Positions 1 through 7,794 are shown, counted from the stretch's first letter. The stretch is DNA of 57,480 bases from Streptomyces sp. PR69 (GCF_026420845.1 NZ_JAOWCB010000034.1:1-57480); one strand, 5' to 3'. Translations and numbers: made by a program. Notes: generated by a model not told the origin, from the sequence alone.

Positions 1-461
1 CGTGGGCCCGCGGCGAGACGCCCGCGCCCCGCGGCGGCGCCCTCTGCCACGGGGATCTGCATCTGGGCCAGCTGGTGCGCCACCCCGCGTCCGCAGGAGC
101 CGGGGACGGCCCCTGGCTGCTGATCGACGTCGACGATCTGGGCCTCGGCGACCCCGCCTGGGACCTCGCCCGTCCCGCGGCCTGGTACGCGGCAGGGCTG
201 CTGCCCCCGCACATCTGGCAGCGGTTCCTCGGCGCGTACCAGACCGCGCGGGGGCCCGCCGTGCCCGCCGGGACGGGGGCGGACCCCTGGCCCCGGCTGG
301 ATGTGCCGGCCCGTGCGCTGACCGTTCAGACGGCCGCCCTCGCCCTGGCCAAAGCGGCCGCCGAGCGCCGCGAACCGGACGAGGTGGAACAGCTCATGCT
401 CGACGCCTGTGCGCGGATCGCCGCCCTCCCGCCCGAGTTGGGGTGCGCATCCGCCCCGTAG
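1..461 (+). CDS. APH-family phosphotransferase, C-terminal part
   Basis: This gene is cut by the left edge of the window; only about 152 C-terminal codons are visible, in the frame that begins at base 3. The kinase-like Brenner motif HGDLHLGQL lies at bases 48-74, followed by LIDVDDLGLGDPAWDLARP. The latter carries the metal-binding Asp of the aminoglycoside/choline phosphotransferase fold. The family transfers phosphate from ATP to small hydroxylated substrates, but the substrate cannot be told from this fragment. A maltokinase-type protein is less likely because the usual IDFEG motif is replaced by IDVDD. The stop codon is TAG at 459-461. Confidence 0.8.
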   Translation, partial: WARGETPAPRGGALCHGDLHLGQLVRHPASAGAGDGPWLLIDVDDLGLGDPAWDLARPAAWYAAGLLPPHIWQRFLGAYQTARGPAVPAGTGADPWPRLDVPARALTVQTAALALAKAAAERREPDEVEQLMLDACARIAALPPELGCASAP

Positions 462-529
462 GCTGAACTCCTCGTCACGGGGCAGGAGTCCCGGCGACGT
501 CGACCGACCGGCGAGGAGCTGAGCAGAGC

Positions 530-823
530 ATGCAGTGTCCCAAGTGCCATGCACCCATGCACACGTACAACCGCAGCGGCGTCCAGATCGAGCAGTGCAG
601 CGGGTGCCGCGGCATCTTCCTCGACTACGGGGAGCTGGAGTCGCTGACCCGCCTGGAGGCGCAGTGGCAGCAGCAGGCCCCGCCCCCGCCGCCGGCCCCG
701 CAGGGCTATCCGGCGCCCGCGGCCCCGGCTCCCGCCTGGGGCGCCCCGCACCACGGCGGTCACCACGGCCACCACGGGCACTACCGCAAGAAGGGCTTCG
801 GCCGGATGCTCTTCTCCTCCTGA
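530..823 (+). CDS. TFIIB-type zinc-ribbon protein with His-rich tail
   Basis: This is a 97-residue protein. Its N-terminal zinc ribbon has cysteines at 3, 6, 23 and 26 (CPKC and CSGC), followed by GIFLDYGELESL, the pattern of the zf-TFIIB family. The middle is Pro/Ala-rich. The tail is rich in His and Gly (six or more His between residues 74 and 86), which could bind metal, and ends in a basic RKKGFGRMLF segment. Family members are small soluble proteins of unknown function. The gene stands alone between the phosphotransferase and a tRNA cluster. The product class is clear, the role is not. Confidence 0.85.
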   Translation: MQCPKCHAPMHTYNRSGVQIEQCSGCRGIFLDYGELESLTRLEAQWQQQAPPPPPAPQGYPAPAAPAPAWGAPHHGGHHGHHGHYRKKGFGRMLFSS

Positions 824-855
824 GCCCCTCAGCCCCTCCAGGGCCCGTTACGCGA

Positions 856-886
856 GAACCCCGGCCGCTGCATGCGGCCGGGGTTC
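856..886. terminator. Bidirectional hairpin terminator
   Basis: A perfect 13-bp stem (856-868 with 874-886) encloses the loop tgcat. It sits between the 3' end of the zinc-ribbon gene (plus strand) and the 3' end of the tRNA cluster (minus strand), so it can serve both. There is no U-tract, as is usual in Streptomyces. Confidence 0.75.
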
Positions 887-894
887 CGGGCGGT

Positions 895-965
895 GGACGA
901 TACTGGGATTGAACCAGTGACCTCTTCCGTGTCAGGGAAGCGCTCTCCCGCTGAGCTAATCGTCC
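895..965 (-). tRNA. tRNA-Val(GAC)
   Basis: This is the last gene of a five-tRNA cluster read leftwards. The acceptor stem GGACGAT pairs with ATCGTCC, the anticodon arm is CTTCC-CTGACAC-GGAAG with anticodon GAC, and the T arm is ACTGG-TTCAATC-CCAGT. CCA is not encoded. Its sequence appears identical to the copy at 1094-1164. Confidence 0.95.
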
Positions 966-1000
966 TCGGGACCGCGGCCAACCGGCCGCGGGCACTGCGT

Positions 1001-1071
1001 GCGCGATACTGGGATTGAACCAGTGACCTCTTCCGTGTCAGGGAAGCGCTCTCCCGCTGAGCTAATCGCGC
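1001..1071 (-). tRNA. tRNA-Val(GAC), variant acceptor stem
   Basis: The body and anticodon match the two neighbouring Val tRNAs, but the acceptor stem reads GCGCGAT / ATCGCGC instead of GGACGAT / ATCGTCC. Base pairs 2-71 and 3-70 have both changed with compensation, so the stem stays fully paired. CCA is not encoded. Confidence 0.95.
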
Positions 1072-1093
1072 GGGGGACCTGTGCAGGTCCAGT

Positions 1094-1164
1094 GGACGAT
1101 ACTGGGATTGAACCAGTGACCTCTTCCGTGTCAGGGAAGCGCTCTCCCGCTGAGCTAATCGTCC
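1094..1164 (-). tRNA. tRNA-Val(GAC)
   Basis: This copy has the GGACGAT / ATCGTCC acceptor stem and anticodon GAC. Its 5' end is separated by a single nucleotide (1165) from the encoded CCA of the upstream tRNA-Cys, so the two must be cut apart from one transcript. Confidence 0.95.
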
Positions 1165-1165
1165 T

Positions 1166-1239
1166 TGGAGGTGGAGACGGGATTTGAACCCGTGTAGACG
1201 GCTTTGCAGGCCGTTGCCTCGCCTCTCGGCCACTCCACC
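1166..1239 (-). tRNA. tRNA-Cys(GCA)
   Basis: The acceptor GGTGGAG pairs with CTCCACC, the discriminator is U, and CCA is encoded, unlike the Val genes beside it. The anticodon loop TGCAAAG gives anticodon GCA. Second gene of the cluster after tRNA-Gly. Confidence 0.93.
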
Positions 1240-1275
1240 TGGAGCGCAGGGGCCCGGGAAGGATCCCCCACTTCG

Positions 1276-1348
1276 AGCGGACGACGAGATTCGAACTCGC
1301 GACCCTCACCTTGGCAAGGTGATGCTCTACCAACTGAGCCACGTCCGC
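1276..1348 (-). tRNA. tRNA-Gly(GCC)
   Basis: This is the promoter-proximal gene of the cluster. The acceptor GCGGACG pairs with CGTCCGC, and the anticodon arm CACC-TTGCCAA-GGTG gives anticodon GCC. CCA is not encoded. A Gly-Cys-Val order is common in Streptomyces. Confidence 0.95.
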
Positions 1349-1390
1349 CTGTCGTTTCCGGCCCGCTCGCGCGTCCCGGCGACGTGTTGA

Positions 1391-1418
1391 ACTCTAGCGG
1401 ATTCCTGGGCCAGCACAA
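1391..1418 (-). promoter_or_regulatory. Candidate promoter of the tRNA cluster
   Basis: On the minus strand, TTGTGC (1413-1418) and TAGAGT (1391-1396) are separated by 16 nt, resembling the housekeeping sigma consensus. The predicted start lies about 35 nt upstream of tRNA-Gly. Inferred from sequence only. Confidence 0.5.
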
Positions 1419-1504
1419 AAACGCGTTTTCGCAGCGTGCTGAGGTGTGTGCGAGCCGAAGCGGCTGATCCGCCCCTTTTCCCGGGCCGCCCTACACTCGC
1501 AGAC

Positions 1505-2554
1505 GTGTACGACCTCGCCCCTCTGGCCCGCTTCGGCCGCATCGTCGCCTCGGATCTGCGCGATGTCACCAGTGACCCGGAAGCCCTTGACTCCACCGGC
1601 TTCTGGGCCGTCGCCGCAGACTTCGAAGGCCGTCTGACCTGCGCCCGCTTCGGAGACGTACGCTTCGAACCGGTGCCGGAGCCCATCCCGGGGCGCTGGT
1701 GCGGCCCCGGCCCCGACGACTGGGCGTCATCGCTCGACCGCGCCGCGTACACGGCCGGAGTGTGCCGTATCCGCGAGCACATCGCGGCGGGGGAGGTGTA
1801 TCAGGCCAACCTCTGCCGGGTGCTGTCCGCGCCCCTGCCGGACCCCGCGGGCGCGGACGTCGACGCGCTGACCGCCCTGCTGGCCCGCGGCAACCCCGCG
1901 CCGTACGCCGGAACGATCCGGCTGCCCGCCCACGGCGTCGAGATCGCCACCGCCTCGCCCGAGCTGTATCTGCGCCGCACCGGCCGCACCGTCGAGTCCG
2001 GCCCCATCAAGGGCACCGGCCGCACCGCGGAGGACCTGCTCGACAAGGACCACGCCGAGAACGTGATGATCGTCGACCTGGTCCGCAACGACCTGGGCCG
2101 GGTCTGCGCCACCGGCACCGTCACCGTCCCCGACCTGTGCGCCGTGGAGCCGCACCCCGGACTGGTGCATCTGGTCTCCACCGTGCGCGGCGAGCTGGCC
2201 CCGGCCGCCGGCTGGCGCGAGCTGCTCGCCGCCACCTTCCCGCCCGGCTCCGTGACCGGCGCGCCCAAGTCCAGCGCACTGCGGATCATCGAAGCCCTGG
2301 AGACCGCGCCCCGCGGCCCGTACTGCGGCGGAATCGGCTGGGTGGACGCCGACCGTGGCCGCGCGGAGCTCGCCGTCGGCATAAGGACCTTCTGGATCGA
2401 CCGCCCGCAGGGCATGCTGCGCTTCGGCACCGGCGCCGGCATCACCTGGGGCTCCGACCCCGAGAGGGAGTGGCAGGAGACCGAACTGAAGGCGGCCCGG
2501 CTGCTCGCGGTAGCGTCGGGAGCGTACGAGGCGATCGGAAGGACGGCCGGATGA
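1505..2554 (+). CDS. pabB: Aminodeoxychorismate synthase component I (chorismate-binding)
   Basis: This 349-residue enzyme should convert chorismate, with ammonia from a glutamine amidotransferase, to 4-amino-4-deoxychorismate for p-aminobenzoate and folate. The chorismate-binding fold is clear: KGTGRT followed by ENVMIVDLVRNDLGR, then GSVTGAPK, CGGIGWVDADRG, and GTGAGITWGSDPEREWQETE near the C-terminus. I chose GTG at 1505, giving VYDLAPLARFG; the frame is open further upstream but that part is not protein-like. No amidotransferase subunit is nearby, so component II would have to come from elsewhere. The stop overlaps the pabC start (ATGA), so the two are translationally coupled. Confidence 0.88.
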   Translation: MYDLAPLARFGRIVASDLRDVTSDPEALDSTGFWAVAADFEGRLTCARFGDVRFEPVPEPIPGRWCGPGPDDWASSLDRAAYTAGVCRIREHIAAGEVYQANLCRVLSAPLPDPAGADVDALTALLARGNPAPYAGTIRLPAHGVEIATASPELYLRRTGRTVESGPIKGTGRTAEDLLDKDHAENVMIVDLVRNDLGRVCATGTVTVPDLCAVEPHPGLVHLVSTVRGELAPAAGWRELLAATFPPGSVTGAPKSSALRIIEALETAPRGPYCGGIGWVDADRGRAELAVGIRTFWIDRPQGMLRFGTGAGITWGSDPEREWQETELKAARLLAVASGAYEAIGRTAG

Positions 2555-3381
2555 AGCTGTGGGTCAATGGCGGGCTCAGGGACGCGGACGACGCGCTGAT
2601 CTCCGTACTCGACCACGGGCTGACCGTGGGCGACGGCATCTTCGAGACGGTCAAGGCCGTCCGCGGCCGGCCCTTCGCGCTCACCCGCCACCTCGACCGG
2701 CTGGCCCGCTCGGCCCGCGGCCTCGGGCTGCCGGAGCCCGACGCCGACACGGTGCGCAGCGCCTGCGCCGCCGTGCTGGAAGCCAACCCGATGGAGCTGG
2801 GGCGGCTGCGCATCACCTATACCGGCGGCACCTCCCCGCTCGGCTCCGACCGCGGCGCCGCCGGCCCCACGCTCGTCGTCGCCCTCGGCGAGACCCCGCG
2901 CAGACCCGACACCACCTCCGTGATCACCGTGCCCTGGACCCGCAACGAACGCGGCGCCCTGGCCGGACTGAAGACCACCTCGTACGCGGAGAACGTCGTC
3001 GCCCTCGCCAGGGCGCTGGAGCACGGCGCCTCCGAGGCGCTGTTCGCCAACACGGTCGGGCAGCTCTGCGAGGGCACCGGCTCCAATGTCTTCGTCGTCC
3101 TCGACGGCGAGCTGCACACCCCGCCCGTCGCCAGCGGCTGCCTCGCCGGCATCACCCGCGCCCTGACCGTGGAGTGGACCGGAGCCAAGGAGACGGAGCT
3201 GCCCTTCGACGTGCTGGACCGCGCCGAGGAGATCTTCCTGACCTCCACCCTGCGCGACGTCCAGGCCGTCGTCGGCATCGACGGGCGTCCCCTCGGCGAC
3301 GGGCCGGGGCCGGTGACCGCCAAGGCCATGCGGATCTTCGAGGAGCGCGCGGCCGCGGACTGGGACCCCCTGGCGCGCTGA
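2551..3381 (+). CDS. pabC: Aminodeoxychorismate lyase (class IV aminotransferase fold)
   Basis: This 276-residue PLP enzyme of the branched-chain aminotransferase / ADC lyase fold splits aminodeoxychorismate into p-aminobenzoate and pyruvate. Visible features are LDHGLTVGDGIFETVKAV near the N-terminus, the probable PLP Lys141 in GLKTTSYAENVVA, and EGTGSNVFVV in the cofactor pocket. Start ATG overlaps the pabB stop. Pairing with pabB supports the lyase role over a D-amino acid or branched-chain transaminase, which the fold alone would not exclude. Confidence 0.88.
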   Translation: MKLWVNGGLRDADDALISVLDHGLTVGDGIFETVKAVRGRPFALTRHLDRLARSARGLGLPEPDADTVRSACAAVLEANPMELGRLRITYTGGTSPLGSDRGAAGPTLVVALGETPRRPDTTSVITVPWTRNERGALAGLKTTSYAENVVALARALEHGASEALFANTVGQLCEGTGSNVFVVLDGELHTPPVASGCLAGITRALTVEWTGAKETELPFDVLDRAEEIFLTSTLRDVQAVVGIDGRPLGDGPGPVTAKAMRIFEERAAADWDPLAR

Positions 3382-3477
3382 CCGCGGCCCTGGCGCGCTG
3401 GCCGCCGTCCTGACCTCACAGGCGCGTTCGCGCAAACGTGGTGACGTACCCGCCGCAGGGCCGGTAGAACTCCCCTG

Positions 3478-4317
3478 ATGACCACCACCCTGCGGCCGAC
3501 CGGGCCGATTCAGCACCAGGCGGCGGGCGGCCGCTCGCGGACCTACGAGGTCTGTGTCAACGGCCGCCCCGTCGGCGCCGTCGAACTCGCCACCCACCAC
3601 TCCCTGGGCCCCACTGCCGGAACCATCCGCTCCCTGGCCATCGACGAGGCCGACCGGCGGCGCGGCCGCGGCACGGTCGCCGCCCTCGCCGCCGAAGAGG
3701 TGCTGCGCGCCTGGGGCTGCCGTCAGGTGATCGTCTCCATGCCGCCCGAGGCGACCGCCGCGCTCCGGCTGAGCACGGCCCTCGGCTATGTCGAACGCAG
3801 CCGCAACATGATCAAGCAGGTGCCGGCCGACCCGCCGCCGCTGCCGCCGGGGACGGTCGCCCGCCCCATGCGCGAGGCGGAGTTCGGGCCGTGGCGGCAG
3901 GCGGCCGTCGCGGGCTATGCGCAGAGCTGGGCCGACCGCGGCCTCACCCTCCGGGAGGCCGGCGCCAAGTCGGCGGCCGACCACGACAGAGCCCTTCCGC
4001 AGGGCCTGGCCACACCCGGGATCTGGCTGCGCGTGCTGAGCCGCGGAGACGAGCGCCTGGGCACGCTGTTCGTCGGACGGGCCGAGGTACGGCCGGGGGA
4101 GCCGGGCGCATATGTGTACGACGTCGAAGTCGCCGCGGCACACCGCGGGCAGGGGCATGGCCGTTCCCTGATGCTGCTGGCCGAGCACATCGCGCGGGAC
4201 GCGGGCCTGAGCCTGATCGGGCTCCATGTGTTCGCCGGCAACACCCCGGCCGTCCGGCTGTACGAGTCGCTCGGCTACCGGGTCACTGCCGTCAATGCCG
4301 CCAAGCCGCTCCTCTGA
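3478..4317 (+). CDS. Tandem-domain GNAT acetyltransferase
   Basis: This 279-residue protein has two GNAT-like halves. The first (about 20-115) carries IRSLAIDEADRRRGRGTVAALAAEE and ALRLSTALGYVERSRNMIK. The second (about 125-279) carries VYDVEVAAAHRGQGHGRSLMLLAEHIA, a canonical acetyl-CoA motif A (RGQGHG), and LHVFAGNTPAVRLYESLGYRV. In the first half the pyrophosphate loop RRRGRG is only partly canonical, so only the second half may be catalytic. The substrate is unknown. The protein is encoded convergently with the DsbA-like gene, whose stop lies 6 bp away. Confidence 0.85.
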   Translation: MTTTLRPTGPIQHQAAGGRSRTYEVCVNGRPVGAVELATHHSLGPTAGTIRSLAIDEADRRRGRGTVAALAAEEVLRAWGCRQVIVSMPPEATAALRLSTALGYVERSRNMIKQVPADPPPLPPGTVARPMREAEFGPWRQAAVAGYAQSWADRGLTLREAGAKSAADHDRALPQGLATPGIWLRVLSRGDERLGTLFVGRAEVRPGEPGAYVYDVEVAAAHRGQGHGRSLMLLAEHIARDAGLSLIGLHVFAGNTPAVRLYESLGYRVTAVNAAKPLL

Positions 4318-4323
4318 GGTCGG

Positions 4324-4845
4324 TCAGGCCGCGGCGAGCAGCCGGTCGGCGATCTCCTCGATGCGCTCCCGCAGCCCGTCCTGGCTCTTGCCGCCGTCCA
4401 GTCGCCGGCCGTCGATCACATAGGTCGGCGTGCCGGTGACCCCGATGGCCTTGCCCTCCGCCTGGTCGGCGTCCACGGCCAGAGTGTGCCGGCCGTCGAT
4501 CAGCGCCGTGTCGAACTCCTCGGCGTCCAGACCCATTTCACGAGCCAGGCGCACCAGGAACCGCTCGCCGTCGGCGTCGAGCTCCGCGATCCGCTCCAGC
4601 ACCGCCTCCGCGTACGGCCAGCCCCGCCCCTGCACGGCGGCCTCCTCGGCGGCCTGGGCCGCGGCGAAGGCGTGCGCGTGCTTCTCCAGGGGGAAGTGCC
4701 GCAGCCGCAGCTCCAGCCGGTCGCCGTAGCGGGCGCGCAGGGCGTGCAGATCGGCCAGAGCGGTCCGGCAGTCGGGGCACTGGAGCTCGCACCAGACCTC
4801 GAGGACCGGGCGGGGGGCGGGCTGCGCGGCAGTGGAGTCGTTCAT
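4324..4845 (-). CDS. DsbA-family thioredoxin-fold protein
   Basis: This 173-residue protein has a thioredoxin fold with an all-helical insert. The active-site motif CPDC lies near residues 23-26 (EVWCELQCPDCRTAL), and the cis-Pro loop VTGTPTYVIDG lies near the C-terminus. No signal peptide is visible, so it is probably a cytoplasmic oxidoreductase or 2-hydroxychromene isomerase-like member rather than a periplasmic DsbA. The start is ATG at 4845 (MNDSTAAQPAPRP); the frame continues open upstream but that stretch is low-complexity and overlaps the divergent gene. Confidence 0.85.
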   Translation of the reverse strand: MNDSTAAQPAPRPVLEVWCELQCPDCRTALADLHALRARYGDRLELRLRHFPLEKHAHAFAAAQAAEEAAVQGRGWPYAEAVLERIAELDADGERFLVRLAREMGLDAEEFDTALIDGRHTLAVDADQAEGKAIGVTGTPTYVIDGRRLDGGKSQDGLRERIEEIADRLLAAA

Positions 4846-5031
4846 GGGGTCAGTCTCCCAGGCCGTCGCCCGGCGGCCGCGGCCGGGACCGCCGGACGGG
4901 ACCGGGACCTGCGGAGGAGGCCGCCCCGGAGATCTCCCTGAGGTCGCCTCGGGGGCATGGCCCCCAGACGGCCGCACGGTGCAGGATGGAAGGGGACGTA
5001 CCCGCTCATGCCGCCGAGCCTGGAGGACCGG

Positions 5032-5493
5032 ATGCTTGCCGAGACCATTTGTTCCGCGGTGTCCGCGGCGGGCCTGGGCATCGCCGCGATCACGGCCTAC
5101 CGCAAACGCTTCCTCGCCGCGGCCCGGATCACCGCGTATTCGCTGGTGCCCCTCGGGCTGGTGCTGACCGGCGCGGTGGAGTGGGCGGTCGACACCGCCT
5201 TCAGCCCGACGGCGTGGGTCGGCTTCGGCCTGCTCGGCGGGGCCTGGCTGTTGTTCATGACCACGCGGGCCGTCGAGCGGCGCTCGCTCGGGGCGCGCAA
5301 GGAGAGCCCGGCCGTGGAGTCGGGGGCCTCGAAGCCGTCCCTTGGGGCGGGCAGTCCCGCGGCCGGCGGACAGCGGAAGCCCGCGAAGGGCACAAAGCCC
5401 GCGAAGTCTGCGAAGCCTGCGAAGTCCAGGGCAGCCGACGATGGAGACGACTTCAGCGACATCGAGGCGATCCTGAAGAAGCACGGCATCTGA
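5032..5493 (+). CDS. Small integral membrane protein, conserved C-terminal motif
   Basis: This is a 153-residue protein of unknown function. It has three hydrophobic segments: residues 5-21, a second near AYSLVPLGLVLTGAVEWAV, and a third near WVGFGLLGGAWLLFMTT. A basic, disordered tail with KPAK repeats follows, and the protein ends in DDFSDIEAILKKHGI, which looks like a conserved acidic-amphipathic terminal helix. ATG at 5032 was chosen because a strong GGAGGA ribosome site lies 5-6 nt upstream; ATG at 5008 is an alternative that adds eight residues. Confidence 0.75.
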   Translation: MLAETICSAVSAAGLGIAAITAYRKRFLAAARITAYSLVPLGLVLTGAVEWAVDTAFSPTAWVGFGLLGGAWLLFMTTRAVERRSLGARKESPAVESGASKPSLGAGSPAAGGQRKPAKGTKPAKSAKPAKSRAADDGDDFSDIEAILKKHGI

Positions 5494-5634
5494 TGCGCCT
5501 GTGCCCCCGCCCGCGGTGAACCGATCAAGATCTCACAGTTTGGGATCCACTGGGCGGGAAGTGGTGAACTCACCATCCTCCAGGGCGGGTTACGTGATCA
5601 CCGGGCTGTGTGCTGCGTCATCATCGGCCCCGAG

Positions 5635-5796
5635 ATGCTCGAGACCACCCGGGGCGAGTCCCCCGCACCGACCGAGCCGGACGAGCAGCCGCGAGGCTGT
5701 CTGTTCGCGCTCTCCCAGCCGCCGCTGATGATCTTCCTCGGAGTGATCGGCTTTCTGCTGCTCATGGCCGCGGTCCACGATCTCTTCCTGTTGTGA
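5635..5796 (+). CDS. Small single-pass membrane protein (53 aa)
   Basis: The N-terminal half is acidic and Pro-rich (ETTRGESPAPTEPDEQPRG). The C-terminal half, LFALSQPPLMIFLGVIGFLLLMAAVHDLFLL, is a single transmembrane helix that ends the protein. Codon use is typical of the genome and the hydrophobic segment is well formed, which supports a real gene despite its size. The ribosome site is weak; a GTG at 5608 in the same frame is an alternative start. Function unknown. Confidence 0.6.
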   Translation: MLETTRGESPAPTEPDEQPRGCLFALSQPPLMIFLGVIGFLLLMAAVHDLFLL

Positions 5797-5832
5797 ACGC
5801 ACCCCGGAGCCGCCAGGCGCAGGCGTCAGGGC

Positions 5833-6390
5833 TCAGCGCGCCGCCTCCCGGCGGCGCGCCCGGTACGCGGCGACATGCAGCCGGTTGCCGCAGGTGCGGC
5901 TGTCGCAGTAGCGGCGCGAGCGGTTGCGTGACAGATCCACGAAGGCGCGGCCGCAGTCGGGCGCCTCGCAGCGGCGCAGCCGCTCCTGCTCGCCCGCGAC
6001 GACGATGAAGGCCAGCGCCATCCCGCAGTCGGCGGCGAGATGGTCGGCGATCGACGCGCCCGGCGCGAAGTAGTGCACATGCCAGTCGTAGTCGTCGTGA
6101 TCGGTCAGCTGCGGGGTGGTGCCCGCGGCCGCCACCAGCTTGTTGATCAGCCCGGCCGCGGTCCGGCTGTCCGGGGCGGCGAAGATCTCCGAGAACTGGC
6201 TCCGCACGGCGTGCACGGCATGCAGATCCTTCGGCCCGAGCGTTCCCACACCGCTCATGGTGTGCCGCTCCGCGTACGCGTACAGCGCCGCGACGTCCGG
6301 CAGCGCCTCGTCCCGGTCGTCCGCAGGTTCGGTGTTCACCAGATCGACGACAGCGTCGAGGGCGATACGGGTGTCGTGGGGGATCAGCAC
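5833..6390 (-). CDS. ABATE-domain / CGNR zinc-finger regulator
   Basis: This 185-residue protein has an N-terminal ABATE-like domain (about 1-130, starting LIPHDTRIALDAVVDLVNTE). A C-terminal CGNR zinc finger follows: CEAPDCGRAFVDLSRNRSRRYC with CGNR three residues later. The finger cysteines (RRCEAPDCG and RYCDSRTCGNR) are all present, and the final HVAAYRARRRE helix is basic. The family is regarded as stress-linked transcription regulators that bind DNA through the finger. The gene is monocistronic, and no target is evident nearby. Confidence 0.87.
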   Translation of the reverse strand: MLIPHDTRIALDAVVDLVNTEPADDRDEALPDVAALYAYAERHTMSGVGTLGPKDLHAVHAVRSQFSEIFAAPDSRTAAGLINKLVAAAGTTPQLTDHDDYDWHVHYFAPGASIADHLAADCGMALAFIVVAGEQERLRRCEAPDCGRAFVDLSRNRSRRYCDSRTCGNRLHVAAYRARRREAAR

Positions 6391-6463
6391 GATTCGCTCC
6401 CTGGCCGGCTTCGGGCGGGCGCCCGTCGAATTGCGCTGACTCTAGCGGTTCGCCCAAACAGTG

Positions 6464-6512
6464 CGCCGACGCCGTCACCGCGGCGGGAATACGGGCGGTG
6501 ACGGCGTCGGCG
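6464..6512. terminator. Long 18-bp stem hairpin
   Basis: A perfect 18-bp inverted repeat (6464-6481 with 6495-6512) encloses a 13-nt loop. It lies between ssgB and the CGNR gene and is the second of two consecutive hairpins downstream of ssgB. It also overlaps the likely promoter side of the CGNR gene, so an operator role is possible. Confidence 0.6.
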
Positions 6513-6562
6513 TCCGGCGTATATGACTCTGCGCGTCAGTCCTGATGCGTGGTCTTGGTGCG

Positions 6563-6593
6563 CGGCGCCGTCTCCCCGAGTAAGACGGCGCCG
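6563..6593 (-). terminator. Terminator of ssgB
   Basis: An 11-bp perfect stem (6563-6573 with 6583-6593) and a 9-nt loop begin 19 nt after the ssgB stop in the direction of transcription. Confidence 0.7.
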
Positions 6594-6611
6594 TGCGGCG
6601 CTCGGCCTGGC

Positions 6612-7025
6612 TCAGCTCTCGGCCAGGATGTGCGACAGCTCCGTGTCGAGATCGAAATGGCGATGCTCGGTGCCGGGCGGCACGGCCGCGTCCGTCCGCT
6701 TCAGAAACGACTCCAGGGCCCGCGCCGGGGCCTCCAGCAGCGCCTCGCCCTCCGGAGAGCTGAGCGCGATGCAGACGACGCCTTGGCCGTGACTGCGGGA
6801 CGGCCAGACCCGGACGTCGCCGGTGCCGGTGGGCCGGTGCAGCCCCTCGGCGAGAAGGTCGCGGGCGAACACCCACTCGACCGTCTCCTCGGCTCCGGTG
6901 TGGAAGGTGGCATGCACGGCATAGGGGTCGGCCGTGTCATACCGCAGGCCCGCGGGTACAGGCAGTGAAGACTCGCTCGAAACTACGAGGCGCAGGTGCA
7001 GCTCGCAGCTGACCGTGGTGTTCAT
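6612..7025 (-). CDS. ssgB: Sporulation and cell-division protein SsgB
   Basis: This 137-residue SsgA-like protein matches SsgB closely along its whole length (MNTTVSCELHLRLVVSSESS..., ending DLDTELSHILAES). In Streptomyces SsgB marks future septum sites in aerial hyphae and recruits FtsZ with SsgA; it is the most conserved SALP. It has no transmembrane segment, consistent with a soluble protein working at the inner face of the membrane. ATG at 7025 gives the standard length; the frame is open upstream but extra residues are not SsgB-like. Its presence places the organism among morphologically differentiating actinobacteria. Confidence 0.95.
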   Translation of the reverse strand: MNTTVSCELHLRLVVSSESSLPVPAGLRYDTADPYAVHATFHTGAEETVEWVFARDLLAEGLHRPTGTGDVRVWPSRSHGQGVVCIALSSPEGEALLEAPARALESFLKRTDAAVPPGTEHRHFDLDTELSHILAES

Positions 7026-7084
7026 AAGCGCCAGGGCCTTTCGCTCAGTGTGCGCTCGGGGATTCGCACGTCGGCGAAATCGAC

Positions 7085-7110
7085 ATGCCACCTACGGTGC
7101 CGTTGTAAAC
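7085..7110 (-). promoter_or_regulatory. Possible sigma-H-type promoter of ssgB
   Basis: Upstream of ssgB on the minus strand, GTTT (7107-7110) is followed after 14 nt by GGTGGCAT (7085-7092). This loosely resembles the GTTT-N14-16-GGGTAT pattern of sigma-H promoters, and ssgB of S. coelicolor is known to be sigma-H dependent. The -10 match is weak. Confidence 0.3.
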
Positions 7111-7215
7111 CCCTCTGACCGTTTTGTGTTTCTTCAAGTCGCTCATACGGGCCTGGACTGCTTTGTGCTATACGGCCATTCCAGTGAAGTCGATCGATCC
7201 GGTAGGTTTGGCTCT

Positions 7216-7737
7216 ATGAGCGCGGAGAGTGACGAGCGGGGGAAGGGCGTCGCGGCGACGGCCTCACAGCCCGCGACGGGGGATGTGACGGCCTCGGCCG
7301 AGGCCGGTCGGGACAAGGCCGCTCCCAGGGGAATCGCCGAGGCGGCGAGTGCCCCGGCCGAGGAGGAGCCGCGGCTCGGCTCGCGGGCGCCGGAGTTCAT
7401 CCAGCGCTCCAGGACCCTCCACCTGAGCTGGCAGGTCGGCGTGTTCGTCGTCGGTCTCGCCGTCGTGGGGGCCGGCGCCGCGATGCTGGTGCTCCCCGGC
7501 CCCGGCTGGCTGGTGATCTTCGCAGGCATGGCGATCTGGGCCACCGAGTTCGTCTGGGCCCAGATCGTGCTGCGCTGGACCAAGCGCAAGGTCACCGAAG
7601 CCGCCCAGCACGCCCTGGACCCCAGGGTCCGGCGGCGGAACATCATCCTCACCACCGTGGGGCTGATCCTCGCCGGCGGGCTGCTCGCGATCTACGTGTG
7701 GAAGTTCGGCATCGTCATGCCATGGGCCATCGACTAG
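7216..7737 (+). CDS. PGPGW-motif membrane protein (TIGR02611 type)
   Basis: This is a 173-residue protein. The N-terminal 65 residues are Ala/Glu-rich and disordered. Then come the transmembrane segments VGVFVVGLAVVGAGAAMLVL and WLVIFAGMAIWATEFVWAQIVL, joined by the LPGPGWLVI signature, and a last segment IILTTVGLILAGGLLAIYVW. The PGPGW motif defines a family of small putative membrane proteins of unknown function. The start is ATG at 7216; earlier in-frame starts would run into the promoter region shared with the divergent ssgB. Confidence 0.85.
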   Translation: MSAESDERGKGVAATASQPATGDVTASAEAGRDKAAPRGIAEAASAPAEEEPRLGSRAPEFIQRSRTLHLSWQVGVFVVGLAVVGAGAAMLVLPGPGWLVIFAGMAIWATEFVWAQIVLRWTKRKVTEAAQHALDPRVRRRNIILTTVGLILAGGLLAIYVWKFGIVMPWAID

Positions 7738-7794
7738 TCACCGAAAAGTGGTCAGAAGCACCCGCTGACATGGGGTAATGTTTGCGGTGCGCCC

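Noticed and set aside
1801..4227. Open frame of more than 800 codons on the minus strand opposite pabB-pabC-GNAT
   Set aside because: It lies antisense to three well-recognised genes and its translation is Gly/Arg/Ala/Pro-rich without domain patterns. GC-rich codon bias removes stops from the antisense frame.
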